A stretch of DNA of 64,000 nt, from NCBI GenBank assembly GCA_913019905.1, contig CAJVZD010000005.1:1-64000 (forward strand). The letters are read 5' to 3'. Every line of letters starts with the position of its first letter. Position 1 is the stretch's first letter. Positions 32,223 to 42,280 of the stretch are shown piece after piece. The notes below the pieces were generated by a model. The model ran no database searches. It saw only the letters and a list, made by a program, of their open reading frames with translations, and was not told where the DNA came from. Source of the DNA: an uncultured Cellvibrionales bacterium. Its GTDB lineage: Bacteria; Pseudomonadota; Gammaproteobacteria; Pseudomonadales; Dasaniaceae. A program made the position numbers and the translations under genes.

Positions 32223-35200
32223 TTGCGTTTTTTACTCAGCAGCATCGTGCGGTCAATATATGTTTTGTGCTGGTCTTTGTTCTCGGGTTTTTATCGCTGT
32301 CTGAACTTGGGAGAGAGGAATTGCCGGAATTTGGAGGTGAGGGTTTAAGTATTCAAGCGTTTCTTCCAGGAGCGTCACCGGATGAAATGGATTTGACCGT
32401 TGGTCGTTTGCTTAATAAAGCGATTGTCGGCCTTCCCGGTGTTGACGAAGTAAGTATGATCGCTAAGGAGGGAGTTGTTTCGGTTTCGATCACTGTTAAG
32501 GAAGATGAATTGGATTTGGATGGCCTAAGGCGAGAGATTGCGCAGTTGATCAGTCAGGTGCCTGACCTGCCGGCTGATCTCGAAGGGCCTTATGTTAGCC
32601 GCCAGTTTAGCCGACTTTTTCCGCCTCTAACACTATTATTCAAAGGTGGAGACGATTTGCAAAGACACGTTGCCTGGAAATCAATTGAGCAACAACTAGT
32701 GAACATGCCTGCCGTTGATGCGCTAGAGGTACTTGGCGACAGAGAACAGAGGATTGAGATTAGAGCTCGTCCCGCTATTTTAGAATCTTCCGGACTACGG
32801 GTGGATAGTTTAGCTTCCAAAATTCGAGTGTCTCTAGCCGATGGAGGTTCCGGCGTCTATCGTAAATCTCTCGAAAATACTCGCATTCGGACTCAGCAGC
32901 AACCCACTGATGTCACTACTTTAAAAGCACTTGCCTTGAAGACCGACGCTGGAATAATGCCCATATCCTATTTTGCCGATGTTGTAGATACCCTTGCGCC
33001 GGAAAAAATTCGGGTGACGCATGCGGAAGAAAAAGCGTGGTACGTCAATTTGTACCGTAGAAAGGGCAGTAACATAGGCCAATTATCCATAGACGTTAGA
33101 AAATATATTCAAAAATTGAATGCACAATATCAAGAGCAAGGGAAACCCTATTCTATTAAAATTCTATATGATCGAAGTCATATTGTAAGTAAAAGTCTTT
33201 CAGACCTAACGGATTCAATTTTCTTTGGGATGGCGTTGGTTTTTGTGATTTTGTGGATGTTCCTGGGTTCACGAAACGCGTTTTATGCGGCAATAGGCAT
33301 TCCCTTTTCCTTTTTTGCCGCATTTATTGCCATGGATCTACTTGGCTTGAGTATCAATACGCTGACGCTTTTTGGACTGGTATTGGTGAGCGGAATGGTC
33401 GTAGATGACGCAATTGTCGTTTTGGAAAATATCGATCAGAAAAAAGCTTCAGGTTTCGAACCGCTGGCTGCGATAGTTGACGGATTACGAGAAGTTGCTC
33501 CCGCCGTGGTGGCTGCTACCGGGACGACTATTGCTGTTTTTTTACCGCTAATGTTAATGAGCGGTGGCATGGGAATGTATATCAGTCTGATTCCTAAAGT
33601 TGCCATACTCGCTTTAGTGGCTTCTTTGGTTGAATGTTTTGTAATACTGCCGATCCACATGTATGCGTCGGGTCGTGATTCGACTAAAGCTAACCGGGAG
33701 ACTTTATTACAATTAAAGTTACGGGTTTTTATGGATCGAGGGAGTGACTTTTTTTCTCGCTGCGCAGTTTTCTTACTCGCTCGTGTCTATTGGTCGCTGG
33801 GCGGATTTCTGGGCCTGCTACTGTTCACTACCTTTATTGCCTACATACGTTTAGATTTTAAATTGTTCGACGAGTCTGAGACCCGATCGATCAAATTTCA
33901 CTTGGAATTTGATGAGAGTATTGATCTGAGATCCAATGATCAAATAGTGAAACACGCCGTAAACCAATTGAAAGATTTCGATGGAGATATTGCCGATACA
34001 GTTGTTCTGGCCGGATTTAGTAACCACAATTATAATGTTATTCACAAGCCCCACGTATCGACGATTGAGTTGCCATTGACTGAAAAGGCCATCGAAGAGG
34101 GGTTAGCGGTTTCGCTTGCCGATGAATTGGAACCGCTATTTGCTGCGTTGCCAGGTCTCAATCATATTCAGCGAAGTTTGGAAACGAATTCACCACCAAC
34201 GGGCGTTCCCGTGGAAATTTATCTGTACGGCGAAGATTCTGCAGCGTTACTATCGACCGCCGCCAGAGTTAAACAGACTCTGAATACCATCCCGTCCATC
34301 AGGCATGTTTCAGACCCGATGGAGGATGGTGTCCGAGAACAGGTACTTAAACTGGATTCGACATGGTTGGGATTTCATAATCTTAATGCGGTCGAGGTAG
34401 GCGATCTACTCAGAACTGCAATCACCGGCAGTAAAGTGGGCAAGATTGACCGCGGTCACGATGTCGTTGACGTTTTGTTAATGTCCGACCCGCATTTTTC
34501 TCCGTTTCAGACATTGGCGCAAGCGAATGGACGGGTGATTCCGCAGGCAGAGCTCGGAGAGCTTGTTGAACAGTCGTCAGCCGACTCCATACGCCGTTGG
34601 CAGGGCTTGAGATACGTTTCCATTTCAGCCGATGTAGACGAAGAGATTCTTTCAGTGTTCCAGACACATCGAGAGATTGAACGTCTAATAGACGACTCTA
34701 TATTGTCGCCGGGTATTACATTTGAACAACAGGGGGAATTTAGCGAAACTCAGAAAAGTTTAGTGTCGATGTTACAGTCTGGAATAATAGGTTTGGGTTT
34801 AGCCTACTTTATTTTGACCTTGCTATTTCACTCTTTAATTCAGCCTGTTATTGTTTTGTTGGCTATACCGCTTTCCTATATGGGGGTCGTATGGGGTATG
34901 ACTCTGACTAACCAACCGTTAACGTTGATGGGGTTTGTTGGTGTTGTAGGCTTAATGGGTATTGTTATTAATGATTCGCTGGTTTGGGTGAGTTTTTACA
35001 ATCGAGCGACAAGTGAAGGTGTATTGGCTAGAGAGGCAGCTGTACAAACGGTAAAGCAGCGCTTTCGTCCTATCTGGCTAACAACAATTACAACGGTCGG
35101 AGGGCTTCTGCCTGTGAGTTTAAGTCAATCTGCTGGTATCGCCAATGCAATGGCAAGCACAATGGTATATGGGCTACTGGCTGCCTCGGTGTTTCTACTG

Positions 35201-35311
35201 TTATTCCTGCCGGTCTGCGTTGTCGTGCTGGATGATGTGGAATATCGAGTCAGAAATATGCGGCTGCCTGTACTAACACAATGGCTGAAATGGACGAAGA
35301 GCCTGCGATGA
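32219..35311 (+). CDS. RND-family efflux permease
   Basis: This 1030-residue resistance-nodulation-division transporter has about 12 membrane helices in two repeats, with large periplasmic loops after helices 1 and 7. The proton-relay acidic pair is seen in GMVVDDAIVVLENI (about residues 392-405), and the second half has GIVINDSLVWV. It belongs to the AcrB/HAE1-like or MexK/'efflux RND permease' lineage rather than heavy-metal CusA. The start is GTG 32219, overlapping the adaptor stop. The end overlaps the kinase start as ATGA. Substrates are unknown. Confidence 0.92.
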   Translation: MIAFFTQQHRAVNICFVLVFVLGFLSLSELGREELPEFGGEGLSIQAFLPGASPDEMDLTVGRLLNKAIVGLPGVDEVSMIAKEGVVSVSITVKEDELDLDGLRREIAQLISQVPDLPADLEGPYVSRQFSRLFPPLTLLFKGGDDLQRHVAWKSIEQQLVNMPAVDALEVLGDREQRIEIRARPAILESSGLRVDSLASKIRVSLADGGSGVYRKSLENTRIRTQQQPTDVTTLKALALKTDAGIMPISYFADVVDTLAPEKIRVTHAEEKAWYVNLYRRKGSNIGQLSIDVRKYIQKLNAQYQEQGKPYSIKILYDRSHIVSKSLSDLTDSIFFGMALVFVILWMFLGSRNAFYAAIGIPFSFFAAFIAMDLLGLSINTLTLFGLVLVSGMVVDDAIVVLENIDQKKASGFEPLAAIVDGLREVAPAVVAATGTTIAVFLPLMLMSGGMGMYISLIPKVAILALVASLVECFVILPIHMYASGRDSTKANRETLLQLKLRVFMDRGSDFFSRCAVFLLARVYWSLGGFLGLLLFTTFIAYIRLDFKLFDESETRSIKFHLEFDESIDLRSNDQIVKHAVNQLKDFDGDIADTVVLAGFSNHNYNVIHKPHVSTIELPLTEKAIEEGLAVSLADELEPLFAALPGLNHIQRSLETNSPPTGVPVEIYLYGEDSAALLSTAARVKQTLNTIPSIRHVSDPMEDGVREQVLKLDSTWLGFHNLNAVEVGDLLRTAITGSKVGKIDRGHDVVDVLLMSDPHFSPFQTLAQANGRVIPQAELGELVEQSSADSIRRWQGLRYVSISADVDEEILSVFQTHREIERLIDDSILSPGITFEQQGEFSETQKSLVSMLQSGIIGLGLAYFILTLLFHSLIQPVIVLLAIPLSYMGVVWGMTLTNQPLTLMGFVGVVGLMGIVINDSLVWVSFYNRATSEGVLAREAAVQTVKQRFRPIWLTTITTVGGLLPVSLSQSAGIANAMASTMVYGLLAASVFLLLFLPVCVVVLDDVEYRVRNMRLPVLTQWLKWTKSLR

Positions 35312-37143
35312 TCGCATTTGTTACGGTCCTTTTACATTTCGGTGCGAGTTATCTCCACGGTTTGCTTAGCTATCGGTTCTTTCCGCAAAGACATCAAAAT
35401 AATTCAATTTATATTTTTTGGTCCTGTATGGTGCTTTGGACTGTTTTGCACGCGCTGTATGGAGCGGCTTTGTTATGCGAAGCCTTAGAAAGTACTAATT
35501 CATTGTATTTCCTACTCGTTTTTGCGAGTTACTTATTGCTCCCTTTAGTTTCTGCACTATTGATTCCTATATTTCTCGGCGAGTTGACAGTATCACCCAG
35601 TGGGCCGGGAAAACTGGCTCGGCTTCTATTGAAGGTATCGAACAATATCTGGGCAATTTTTTACGGTATTGTGTTTATCTGCCTGGTGTACGCCGGCTGG
35701 AATGTCTTTCACGTTTTGCCACTGGAGCAGTGGGGTGGACAATACGGGAATGTGTTTGCTTTATACGGATTGATGGCAATAGGGGTGTTGTGGCTGCTGA
35801 TGTTGTTGTCGGGTATTAGACCTGAAAAAAAATATTGGAGAGAGGCCGGTAATTCGTTGCGTCTCGTATTCGCAGTCATGGTCATAACTAACGGCTCTAT
35901 ATATTTCTTGGGCGACGTTGAATATTGGAGTTGGATACCGCTTAGCAATACCTTGCTTTTTTCGTTGGTTTTCAGTTGGTATCGGTTCCGTTTACAGTTT
36001 ATGGATATGATTCTCAACCAGATGGTTAGAATTATCATGTTAGTGGCAGCGGTTTTGGGATTAGCGCAATTGATTTCGTCGCAGCTGTATATTGCTTTTG
36101 TTCAGTATCAATATTTTCTATTAATGGTGTACGTATTACTGACGCTCGGTGTTTATTATTTGGTGAGTATGACCTTCCACCGGTTATGGGTTCCCGCTGA
36201 ATCAATCCTGACGACGCTGCACACTTCCTTGCCGGTGAAATTGGCGAAGTGCAATAGCGAGGCCGATGCAATTCTTGCAACGGAACAGTTTATAGCGCAA
36301 ACTTTTCGCTGTTCGGTGGCTATCAATCGAACACCTGACTTTGCTGGCGGCGAGCTCCTTAGCTTGCCCGGAGAGGTTCCTCTTGAACTCAAACTCGGTC
36401 ATATTCACGGTTGGATACCGTGGCTGTCGCAAGCAAAAAGTTGGGCAAAAACCGCCGGCATGTATTTGCAGAGTCACCTGCTAATGGAAAATAATTATAA
36501 GCATTCTATCGAAACAAAAGAACTTGCAGCGCTCGCTGCCCGCGCTGAACTCAATGCCTTGAGGGCACAAATAAAGCCGCACTTCCTGTTTAATACGCTT
36601 AATTCGATACATAGTTATGTACGAGATGATCCCGCACAGGCCGAAAGAGTGATTGAGCAGTTGTCAGAGTTAATGCGTAGTATATTAACTTCTCCGGATA
36701 CAGATACCATTCCACTCGAGAAAGAGTTGGCGACTGTCAACAATTATTTAGCGATTGAAAAGAGCAGGTATGGCGATCGTTTAGATTATCAAATGGATGG
36801 GGAAAAAGAATGCTATGGCGTGCTGGTACCGCCTTTCTCCGTGCAACCACTGGTTGAAAACGTCGTTAAACACGCGGTGGATGGACAATTTGAGCCGGTC
36901 AATTTAACGATCAATCTGATGAAGAGCGAAACCCATTTAATCATTCGGGTAAGCGATGATGGGCCTGGTCTGTCAGGAACGAATGACGGCTTAGGATTGG
37001 CAACGCAAAACATCCGCGAGCGCCTGTCGCGTTTGTACGGTGATGTTGCTTGCCTAGCAATTTATCAGAATGAACCGAAAGGTGTAACGGCTAAACTATC
37101 GATACCGTTGTCGGCTTCGCGCGCGAGTATTATGAATGAATAA
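35308..37143 (+). CDS. LytS/AlgZ-type sensor histidine kinase
   Basis: This 611-residue membrane kinase has an N-terminal half with about eight hydrophobic helices and no recognisable ligand domain. A short linker leads to the His_kinase domain with LRAQIKPHFLFNTLNSIHSY (phospho-His at about residue 426), then the HATPase N-box VQPLVENVVKHAV and G-box SDDGPGL...GLGLATQN. I choose ATG 35308, which overlaps the permease TGA. An in-frame ATG at 35281 lies inside the permease gene. It probably senses an envelope signal and phosphorylates the adjacent LytTR regulator. Confidence 0.9.
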   Translation: MIAFVTVLLHFGASYLHGLLSYRFFPQRHQNNSIYIFWSCMVLWTVLHALYGAALLCEALESTNSLYFLLVFASYLLLPLVSALLIPIFLGELTVSPSGPGKLARLLLKVSNNIWAIFYGIVFICLVYAGWNVFHVLPLEQWGGQYGNVFALYGLMAIGVLWLLMLLSGIRPEKKYWREAGNSLRLVFAVMVITNGSIYFLGDVEYWSWIPLSNTLLFSLVFSWYRFRLQFMDMILNQMVRIIMLVAAVLGLAQLISSQLYIAFVQYQYFLLMVYVLLTLGVYYLVSMTFHRLWVPAESILTTLHTSLPVKLAKCNSEADAILATEQFIAQTFRCSVAINRTPDFAGGELLSLPGEVPLELKLGHIHGWIPWLSQAKSWAKTAGMYLQSHLLMENNYKHSIETKELAALAARAELNALRAQIKPHFLFNTLNSIHSYVRDDPAQAERVIEQLSELMRSILTSPDTDTIPLEKELATVNNYLAIEKSRYGDRLDYQMDGEKECYGVLVPPFSVQPLVENVVKHAVDGQFEPVNLTINLMKSETHLIIRVSDDGPGLSGTNDGLGLATQNIRERLSRLYGDVACLAIYQNEPKGVTAKLSIPLSASRASIMNE

Positions 37144-37870
37144 GCAAAAAGTTTTGGTGGTTGATGACGAGACGCCGGCTCGAAGAAAACTGATTCGACA
37201 ACTTTCGCTCGTAGACACAGTAGAGTGTGTCGGGGAGGCTGCCGATGGTTTGCAGGCCCTACAATTGATCGATGAGTTGAATCCTGACCTGGTACTTCTG
37301 GATATACAAATGCCGGGTATGACTGGCTTCGATGTCGTACGTTTGTTGGAAACCCCTAAACCCCATATTATTTTTGTGACCGCCTTTGATGAATATGCCG
37401 TTCGCGCATTTGAAGTGGCCGCGATTGACTATCTGTTAAAGCCTGTTTCAAACGAACGCCTGCAAACCGCCCTGCGAAAAGCGGCGAAGTTGCGTGTTGA
37501 TCCGTCTTCTCTTTTCGACGTGCTTGACCATCCGGACTATGCGAAAAGGCTGGCAGTAAAGTTTCTGAAAAGGGTGCGACTCGTTAATGTTGAAGATGTT
37601 GCATATATTACCTCCGAGAATCGCGTGGTTTACGTTGTCGACCGGACGGGTAATCGCCATTGGACCAATGAAACGCTGGACCAACTCGTAAGGCGACTCA
37701 ATCCGGAGGTGTTTTTTCGGATTCATCGCAGTAGTATTATCAATCTGGCAGCCGATTTTGAAATAGAACCGTGGCAGGATGGGCGGTTGAAAATACATTT
37801 TCAGGATGATCATTCTCTTATTGTCGCTCGAGAACCCGCTACAGAGTTACGGGCGTTACTTCAGTTTTAA
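37136..37870 (+). CDS. LytTR-family response regulator (AlgR-like)
   Basis: This 244-residue protein has a receiver domain with acidic pocket VDDE at residues 9-12, phospho-acceptor D56 in LLDIQMPG, Thr in FVTAFDE and Lys in LLKP. The C-terminal LytTR DNA-binding domain (VRLVNVEDVAYITSE, then FFRIHRSSIIN) follows. The start codon overlaps the kinase end by eight bases. It likely binds pairs of LytTR direct repeats, which I could not pick out upstream of the operon. Confidence 0.92.
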   Translation: MNKQKVLVVDDETPARRKLIRQLSLVDTVECVGEAADGLQALQLIDELNPDLVLLDIQMPGMTGFDVVRLLETPKPHIIFVTAFDEYAVRAFEVAAIDYLLKPVSNERLQTALRKAAKLRVDPSSLFDVLDHPDYAKRLAVKFLKRVRLVNVEDVAYITSENRVVYVVDRTGNRHWTNETLDQLVRRLNPEVFFRIHRSSIINLAADFEIEPWQDGRLKIHFQDDHSLIVAREPATELRALLQF

Positions 37871-38287
37871 TCATGGTTTCAAAATTTTCGATATTCGGGT
37901 ATCCGTCGTCGGAATTTGTTTCACAATGGCGATCGCACTGACTGACGGAATGTCCTGAGTATTCGGCTTGAAATGGACTTAGTAAAGACTGTTTGATGTG
38001 ATTAGTTCGCGCTGAAAAATTGGCTAACTTTATCCGTATCGCTATTTGGATAATGCGAGAAAATTGATCTATTAACAGCAGAATTTCCGGCTGTGGCGTA
38101 GTCCGAGTCCCGATCGACTAAGTTGAGCAATAGCAAAGCGGCAGTAGGCGATTATTTTGGCTGGTAATGAGCCGCGTGTTCGCTTTATAATCACCATTCC
38201 ATTATCGCTTCGAATTCCCACCATAATTGAGTCGATGGCTTGTAACCAAAGACCAAGGAAGCATCGACACTCAAAAGGAGTTGCCCA
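37871..38287. other. Intergenic after the RND operon, no gene seen
   Basis: This 417-base spacer contains the promoter of the small secreted protein that follows, with AAAAGGAG as ribosome site at its right end. No hairpin with a T-run is obvious after the response regulator. Confidence 0.5.
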
Positions 38288-38548
38288 ATGACCAAGCTTT
38301 CCGCTTTGATATTTTCTACGGTTTTATTTTCTGGTTTAACTCATGCTTGCACTAAACCTGAAGCGCCCGTTCTACCTGATACTGTCAGCGAAGCTACCGA
38401 CGGAATAAACGAAGCTAAAAACGAAGTGAACGCCTATATAGCAGCGGCCGAAGCGTACCTCGAATGTGCCTCCCGGGACAAAGATCCGAGTATGGTCAAA
38501 TCTATGAAGAGAGACGTGGGTGAATCTAAGACAGAGATAAGCTCGTAA
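38288..38548 (+). CDS. Small exported helical protein, unknown
   Basis: This 86-residue protein has a signal peptide (LSALIFSTVLFSGLTHA). The mature part starts CTKPEAPVLPDTVSEATDG and forms an acidic helix with a second Cys (YLECASRDKD). A Cys directly after the signal could be a lipobox (THAC is a poor match) or one half of a disulfide. Similar small periplasmic proteins occur in marine gammaproteobacteria, but I know no function. AAAAGGAG precedes the ATG. Confidence 0.7.
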   Translation: MTKLSALIFSTVLFSGLTHACTKPEAPVLPDTVSEATDGINEAKNEVNAYIAAAEAYLECASRDKDPSMVKSMKRDVGESKTEISS

Positions 38549-38847
38549 CAAGGCAAAACTTGGAGACGATCGGTCTGTCAGTTTTCAGGAAAAGAGTTTG
38601 AATGTCGGGTGCGAGAAGTTCTTATTGACCTAGGAAGCATAATTCTGCGTTAAGCTTTGCCTGGATTAAAGAAATTAGTACGATAGTCTTTACTGTAGGG
38701 GCGCGAACCCTTCGACCTAATTTGAACGTCCAAACCTATGGTGTTTGATTTGGTCGTCTATATTCTCACGAAAATAATTATTACAATGGCCGAATAACCA
38801 GCGAGTACCATGGAAGGTTTTAGAAATACCTCAATGTGGGAAAACAA

Positions 38848-39597
38848 ATGCGGCTATGTGTAATTCTTCAATTACTGTTATTTGCATCGATAACTGCCTC
38901 TGCAACAGCACCGACAAATGTCCCAGTCGATTTGGTGTTTGCGGGAAACTCTCCAAAGAATAACCACTACGGTCGGTTGCTTGTCGACGTGCTCAATGAA
39001 ATATCTCAACGGATTGGTCGCAATCTAAAATATAGAAGTTGTTCTCCTTTAAATTGCGCAAAGTTATCGAAACAAGGCGTAGTCGACGGCGAAATCGCCC
39101 GGGCTGCTCTGTATCAGGAACTGTCCCCGCACAGCATTCGAGTCAATGAATCACTTTTCACCATGCAAACGGTACTGCTCAGTAAAGACCCCGACTTAAC
39201 AATATCCAGCTGGGAGCAATTGAAAAGCAGCGATTTAAGCATTGGCTATAAATACGGTATTTTCGCGATTAAGGAAAAATTAGACGATGGGTTTGATGAA
39301 AGCCGAATTCACGGTCTCTTGCGCTGGAATTCCGCCGTTAAAAAATTACGGGAAGGTTTAATTGACGTTTATCTTAGTGTTTTTTACGGCGATATATATC
39401 GTCGACTGAATAGCAGTACAGAGACACTACATGTAAGCGGTGAGTTTGGTGAGGTCGCAATGTATATCTATTTGTCGTCAGGCAATGAGTCGCTTAAAGA
39501 GTCATTTGCACGTGCCATTAAGACCATGAAAAACGACGGTACAATGGATGCACTGATTGAAAAAGCCTATGGCGATAATGTGGGAATTGGTCACTAA
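38848..39597 (+). CDS. Family 3 periplasmic solute-binding-like protein
   Basis: This protein of about 249 residues has a signal peptide (MRLCVILQLLLFASITASA) and an SBP_bac_3-like fold: LVDVLNEISQRIGRNLKYR near the start, VDGEIARAALYQEL (about residues 75-88), and a C-terminal FARAIKTMKNDGTMDALIEKAYGD. No ABC permease genes are nearby, so it resembles the orphan amino-acid-binding-like proteins used as sensors or of unknown role. The start is ATG 38848 with GGGA; the in-frame GTG 38836 overlaps that site. Confidence 0.82.
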   Translation: MRLCVILQLLLFASITASATAPTNVPVDLVFAGNSPKNNHYGRLLVDVLNEISQRIGRNLKYRSCSPLNCAKLSKQGVVDGEIARAALYQELSPHSIRVNESLFTMQTVLLSKDPDLTISSWEQLKSSDLSIGYKYGIFAIKEKLDDGFDESRIHGLLRWNSAVKKLREGLIDVYLSVFYGDIYRRLNSSTETLHVSGEFGEVAMYIYLSSGNESLKESFARAIKTMKNDGTMDALIEKAYGDNVGIGH

Positions 39598-39728
39598 GTC
39601 AGTGTAGGCCTTGTAATTGTATTGGCCACGTTTCTATTCAATTGTACGGATCCGGTTTTAGCTACGCATGTCTACTGTGCATTCTCGTAAAGCTTATTAG
39701 CGAAGAATTTCGTTTTTCGGGTTGAGTT

Positions 39729-40226
39729 ATGAATGATGATGTCCAAAGTCTGTTACTGGCCCCGGCCGGTTTGTATCTGCTCCTTTTTGTTGCCCTGATT
39801 TTGACATTGGCTCGTCCGTCTAGACCTATTGGGATGGACCATCGTATTCAGTTTGTGGGCTTGTTTCTACTCGGAATTGCCTGCCAATGCGCCCATTTTA
39901 CCGAAGAATTTGCGACGGGCTTTCACCAGCTGTTCCCGCTGCTATTCGGTCTGCCGCCCATATCTGGGGAGCTATTCGTGGGTTTCAATGTATTTTGGCT
40001 AGGCATTTGGGCGATATCCGCGTTTGGAGTATTGCAAGGTTTTCGGCTGGCGCTTTTTCCCATTTGGTTTTTTGCGTTGGCAATGTGTCTAAACGGCATC
40101 GCTCACCCGTTGTTATCCCTGTGGGTACAAGGCTATTTCCCGGGTCTTATCTCTTCTCCGCTAGTCGGGCTGGTCGGACTTGTCATCATCAGAAAACTCT
40201 ATTCCCTAACCGCCCCGACAGGGTAG
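39729..40226 (+). CDS. HXXEE-domain membrane protein
   Basis: This 165-residue protein has about five membrane helices and the family-defining H56-F-T-E59-E60 motif in CAHFTEEF, plus a later conserved NGIAHPLLSLW. The family name comes from these polar residues within the membrane, which suggest a metal site or catalytic centre; the function is unknown. It is monocistronic. Confidence 0.82.
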   Translation: MNDDVQSLLLAPAGLYLLLFVALILTLARPSRPIGMDHRIQFVGLFLLGIACQCAHFTEEFATGFHQLFPLLFGLPPISGELFVGFNVFWLGIWAISAFGVLQGFRLALFPIWFFALAMCLNGIAHPLLSLWVQGYFPGLISSPLVGLVGLVIIRKLYSLTAPTG

Positions 40227-40324
40227 TCATTCAGATGATGATCACACGGGAAGTGTGTGCGGTTAGTTATGTTCGCAAACATGATCTGATGATAATGTTT
40301 GCGAGGTCAATGAATAGATCGACA

Positions 40325-41848
40325 CTAGTCAGCTGGTTGGAAAATATTTAGCTCTCCGTCCGATGTCACATGCCCGGCTCGACCAATGAAACAGTCTTTT
40401 GTCATGGATGTCAGTAGATCAATGTCTTTGGGGGTATGGGCAATAAATCTGGGTGCCTGTGGGTCGCTGCCGTCGCCCAATCGACCGATTAAAATTCCTT
40501 CTTCGGGTGTATTATTACGGCCGAATGCGACGGTATAAGTCTCTATAATCGCGGGACCATCGGGTTTTTCAACATAGGGGGGATGGGGTAGATCATCTAT
40601 TTCTTGTTGATAGATGGCAGGATTGACTCGTTGCCACGACCCAGTCGTCGGTGTGGTGGAATAGATGCCCGCTGAATGTTTGGTCAGGTAGCCGCCGTTG
40701 GCCGTAACGAGTCCGAATTTGCCTCGATTTTTACGTAGTATGTCGATCATAGCGGCAATAGAATTCATGACATAATTATTTCCTGCGCCGCCATGAAAGG
40801 GTAAACCGCCGGTAATGGTTAGTGCCCGTTTATCATCGCTCGCGATTCCTAACTCGTCTCGAGCAATTTGCACGGCACTGGGAAAGCAGGAATATATGTC
40901 GACGAAATCCATATCATTAATTGATTTATTGGCCATATCGAAGACTTGTTGGCCTAACACGCGAATGGCCGGTGAACTCGAGTAATCGACCCGTTCGGTG
41001 ACATTCCATTTTTCCGTTGTGTCGGCGCAGCCGTGTAAGAAAACCCATTGTTCTTCGGGAACGCCCATTTCAATCGCCGTACCCACGGAGGTCATTAATA
41101 TGGCGGCAGACTGATTTATCTGGTTCATGGCGTTCATAAATTTGGTATAGGGCCAACCTACATAACGATTCTCTTTGCTTGCAGTGGATATTTCCTTGGC
41201 TGATCTTTCAATGGGGTACCACGCATGTTTGGACTGTGCCGCTACTTTAGAAAAGGGCGAAAACAGCTCGCCAAGTACCTGCTGGTGCTGTTCTATGGAA
41301 TTGCCATAGGACTTTCGCAACGCATTCTCGAACATGGGATAGATATGTGCGGGAGCCCAAATACCTTGAGATTTTTCATGATCTGAAGACATTTCTCGGT
41401 CCGGATAGAGGTAGCTTGGATCTCGGTCACTTTGTTCGGCCCAGTCGTTTTTTAATCCCGCCTTGTGAAAACGGCGACTGTTATCCATGGCTTCGGCACC
41501 GGCAAGTAAGACGAATTGATGTTTTCCTTGGAAAATACTTTCCGAGTACCGATTGACCAGATACTGCGGAGCGTTGCCGCCATTAGGCGTGAGCCACTGT
41601 TTTGCTTCACCAGCCCCAATTCTCTTGGCGAGCGCTTCTGGGGAATTGCGGGTTGGTTCCCTAAATCCCCTTACGATGACCAGTTCGTCCAAATTTGCGA
41701 GCTCTTCACACCTAATTCCAGCGTCTTCTGCTGCCAGACGCGTTGCTTTTTCTATCAGGTCTACCGGCGAGGACAATTTTTCCGCGTCGTTTTCCTTTTC
41801 AGTTATTTGGCCGACGCCGATAATTATAGGGGTGTTTTTGTCTAACAT
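40325..41848 (-). CDS. Thiolase-like acetyl-CoA acetyltransferase family protein
   Basis: This protein of about 507 residues has the thiolase fold of the SCP2-thiolase-like type: PIIIGVGQITE at the start, VLLAGAEAMDN (about residues 112-122), FVDIYSCFPSAVQIARDELG, GGLPFHGGAGNNYVMNS and VTANGGYLTKHSAGIYSTTP. The usual nucleophilic Cys before the A-G-A-E segment is not seen (the region reads NGGNAPQYLVNRYSESI), and the C-terminal C-G is replaced. It may be a non-catalytic or differently acting member. It starts at ATG 41848 with AGGA; ATG 41854 is an alternative. Confidence 0.85.
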   Translation of the reverse strand: MLDKNTPIIIGVGQITEKENDAEKLSSPVDLIEKATRLAAEDAGIRCEELANLDELVIVRGFREPTRNSPEALAKRIGAGEAKQWLTPNGGNAPQYLVNRYSESIFQGKHQFVLLAGAEAMDNSRRFHKAGLKNDWAEQSDRDPSYLYPDREMSSDHEKSQGIWAPAHIYPMFENALRKSYGNSIEQHQQVLGELFSPFSKVAAQSKHAWYPIERSAKEISTASKENRYVGWPYTKFMNAMNQINQSAAILMTSVGTAIEMGVPEEQWVFLHGCADTTEKWNVTERVDYSSSPAIRVLGQQVFDMANKSINDMDFVDIYSCFPSAVQIARDELGIASDDKRALTITGGLPFHGGAGNNYVMNSIAAMIDILRKNRGKFGLVTANGGYLTKHSAGIYSTTPTTGSWQRVNPAIYQQEIDDLPHPPYVEKPDGPAIIETYTVAFGRNNTPEEGILIGRLGDGSDPQAPRFIAHTPKDIDLLTSMTKDCFIGRAGHVTSDGELNIFQPAD

Positions 41849-42280
41849 AGTCATTCCTGAACAATTGTCGGTGGTTGATGGGTACTTGCATTACATTCGT
41901 TAATTAAAAATTTCCGAAAATGATCTGTAGATCGGGAGCATGAAGTTAACGAAAATTACTTAAGCTCAATTGTAATTTAACCGGAGACGTTTTATATCAG
42001 GAAAGTCACTCCGTGGCCAGAAACTGACGAGTCGGACGGGTGCTGTATCAGCGTAGTGTAATCAAAACTTAACAATCTACTGGCTTGATGCCCAATTGAC
42101 AGTTTTCTATTTCATGTTTTCTGGGAGCAACAATCCGACTCACGCCGGTCGTGAGCCGTCGGGCTCCGAGCAGTCGGTCGTGGGCGAATTAGTGCAATGG
42201 CTAAGGTTTTTACATTTCTTTGTTGCCATAGCGTGAGTTATCCGTCATAAAGGGCTACTTTGTCTTCAATCGGTGTTTCT
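41849..42280. other. Divergent spacer, no gene seen
   Basis: This spacer separates the minus-strand thiolase-like gene from the RRM gene. It contains a small CG-rich inverted stretch near 42145-42175 (ACTCACGCCGGTCGTGAGCC) that could form a stem. No coding potential is supported. Confidence 0.45.
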
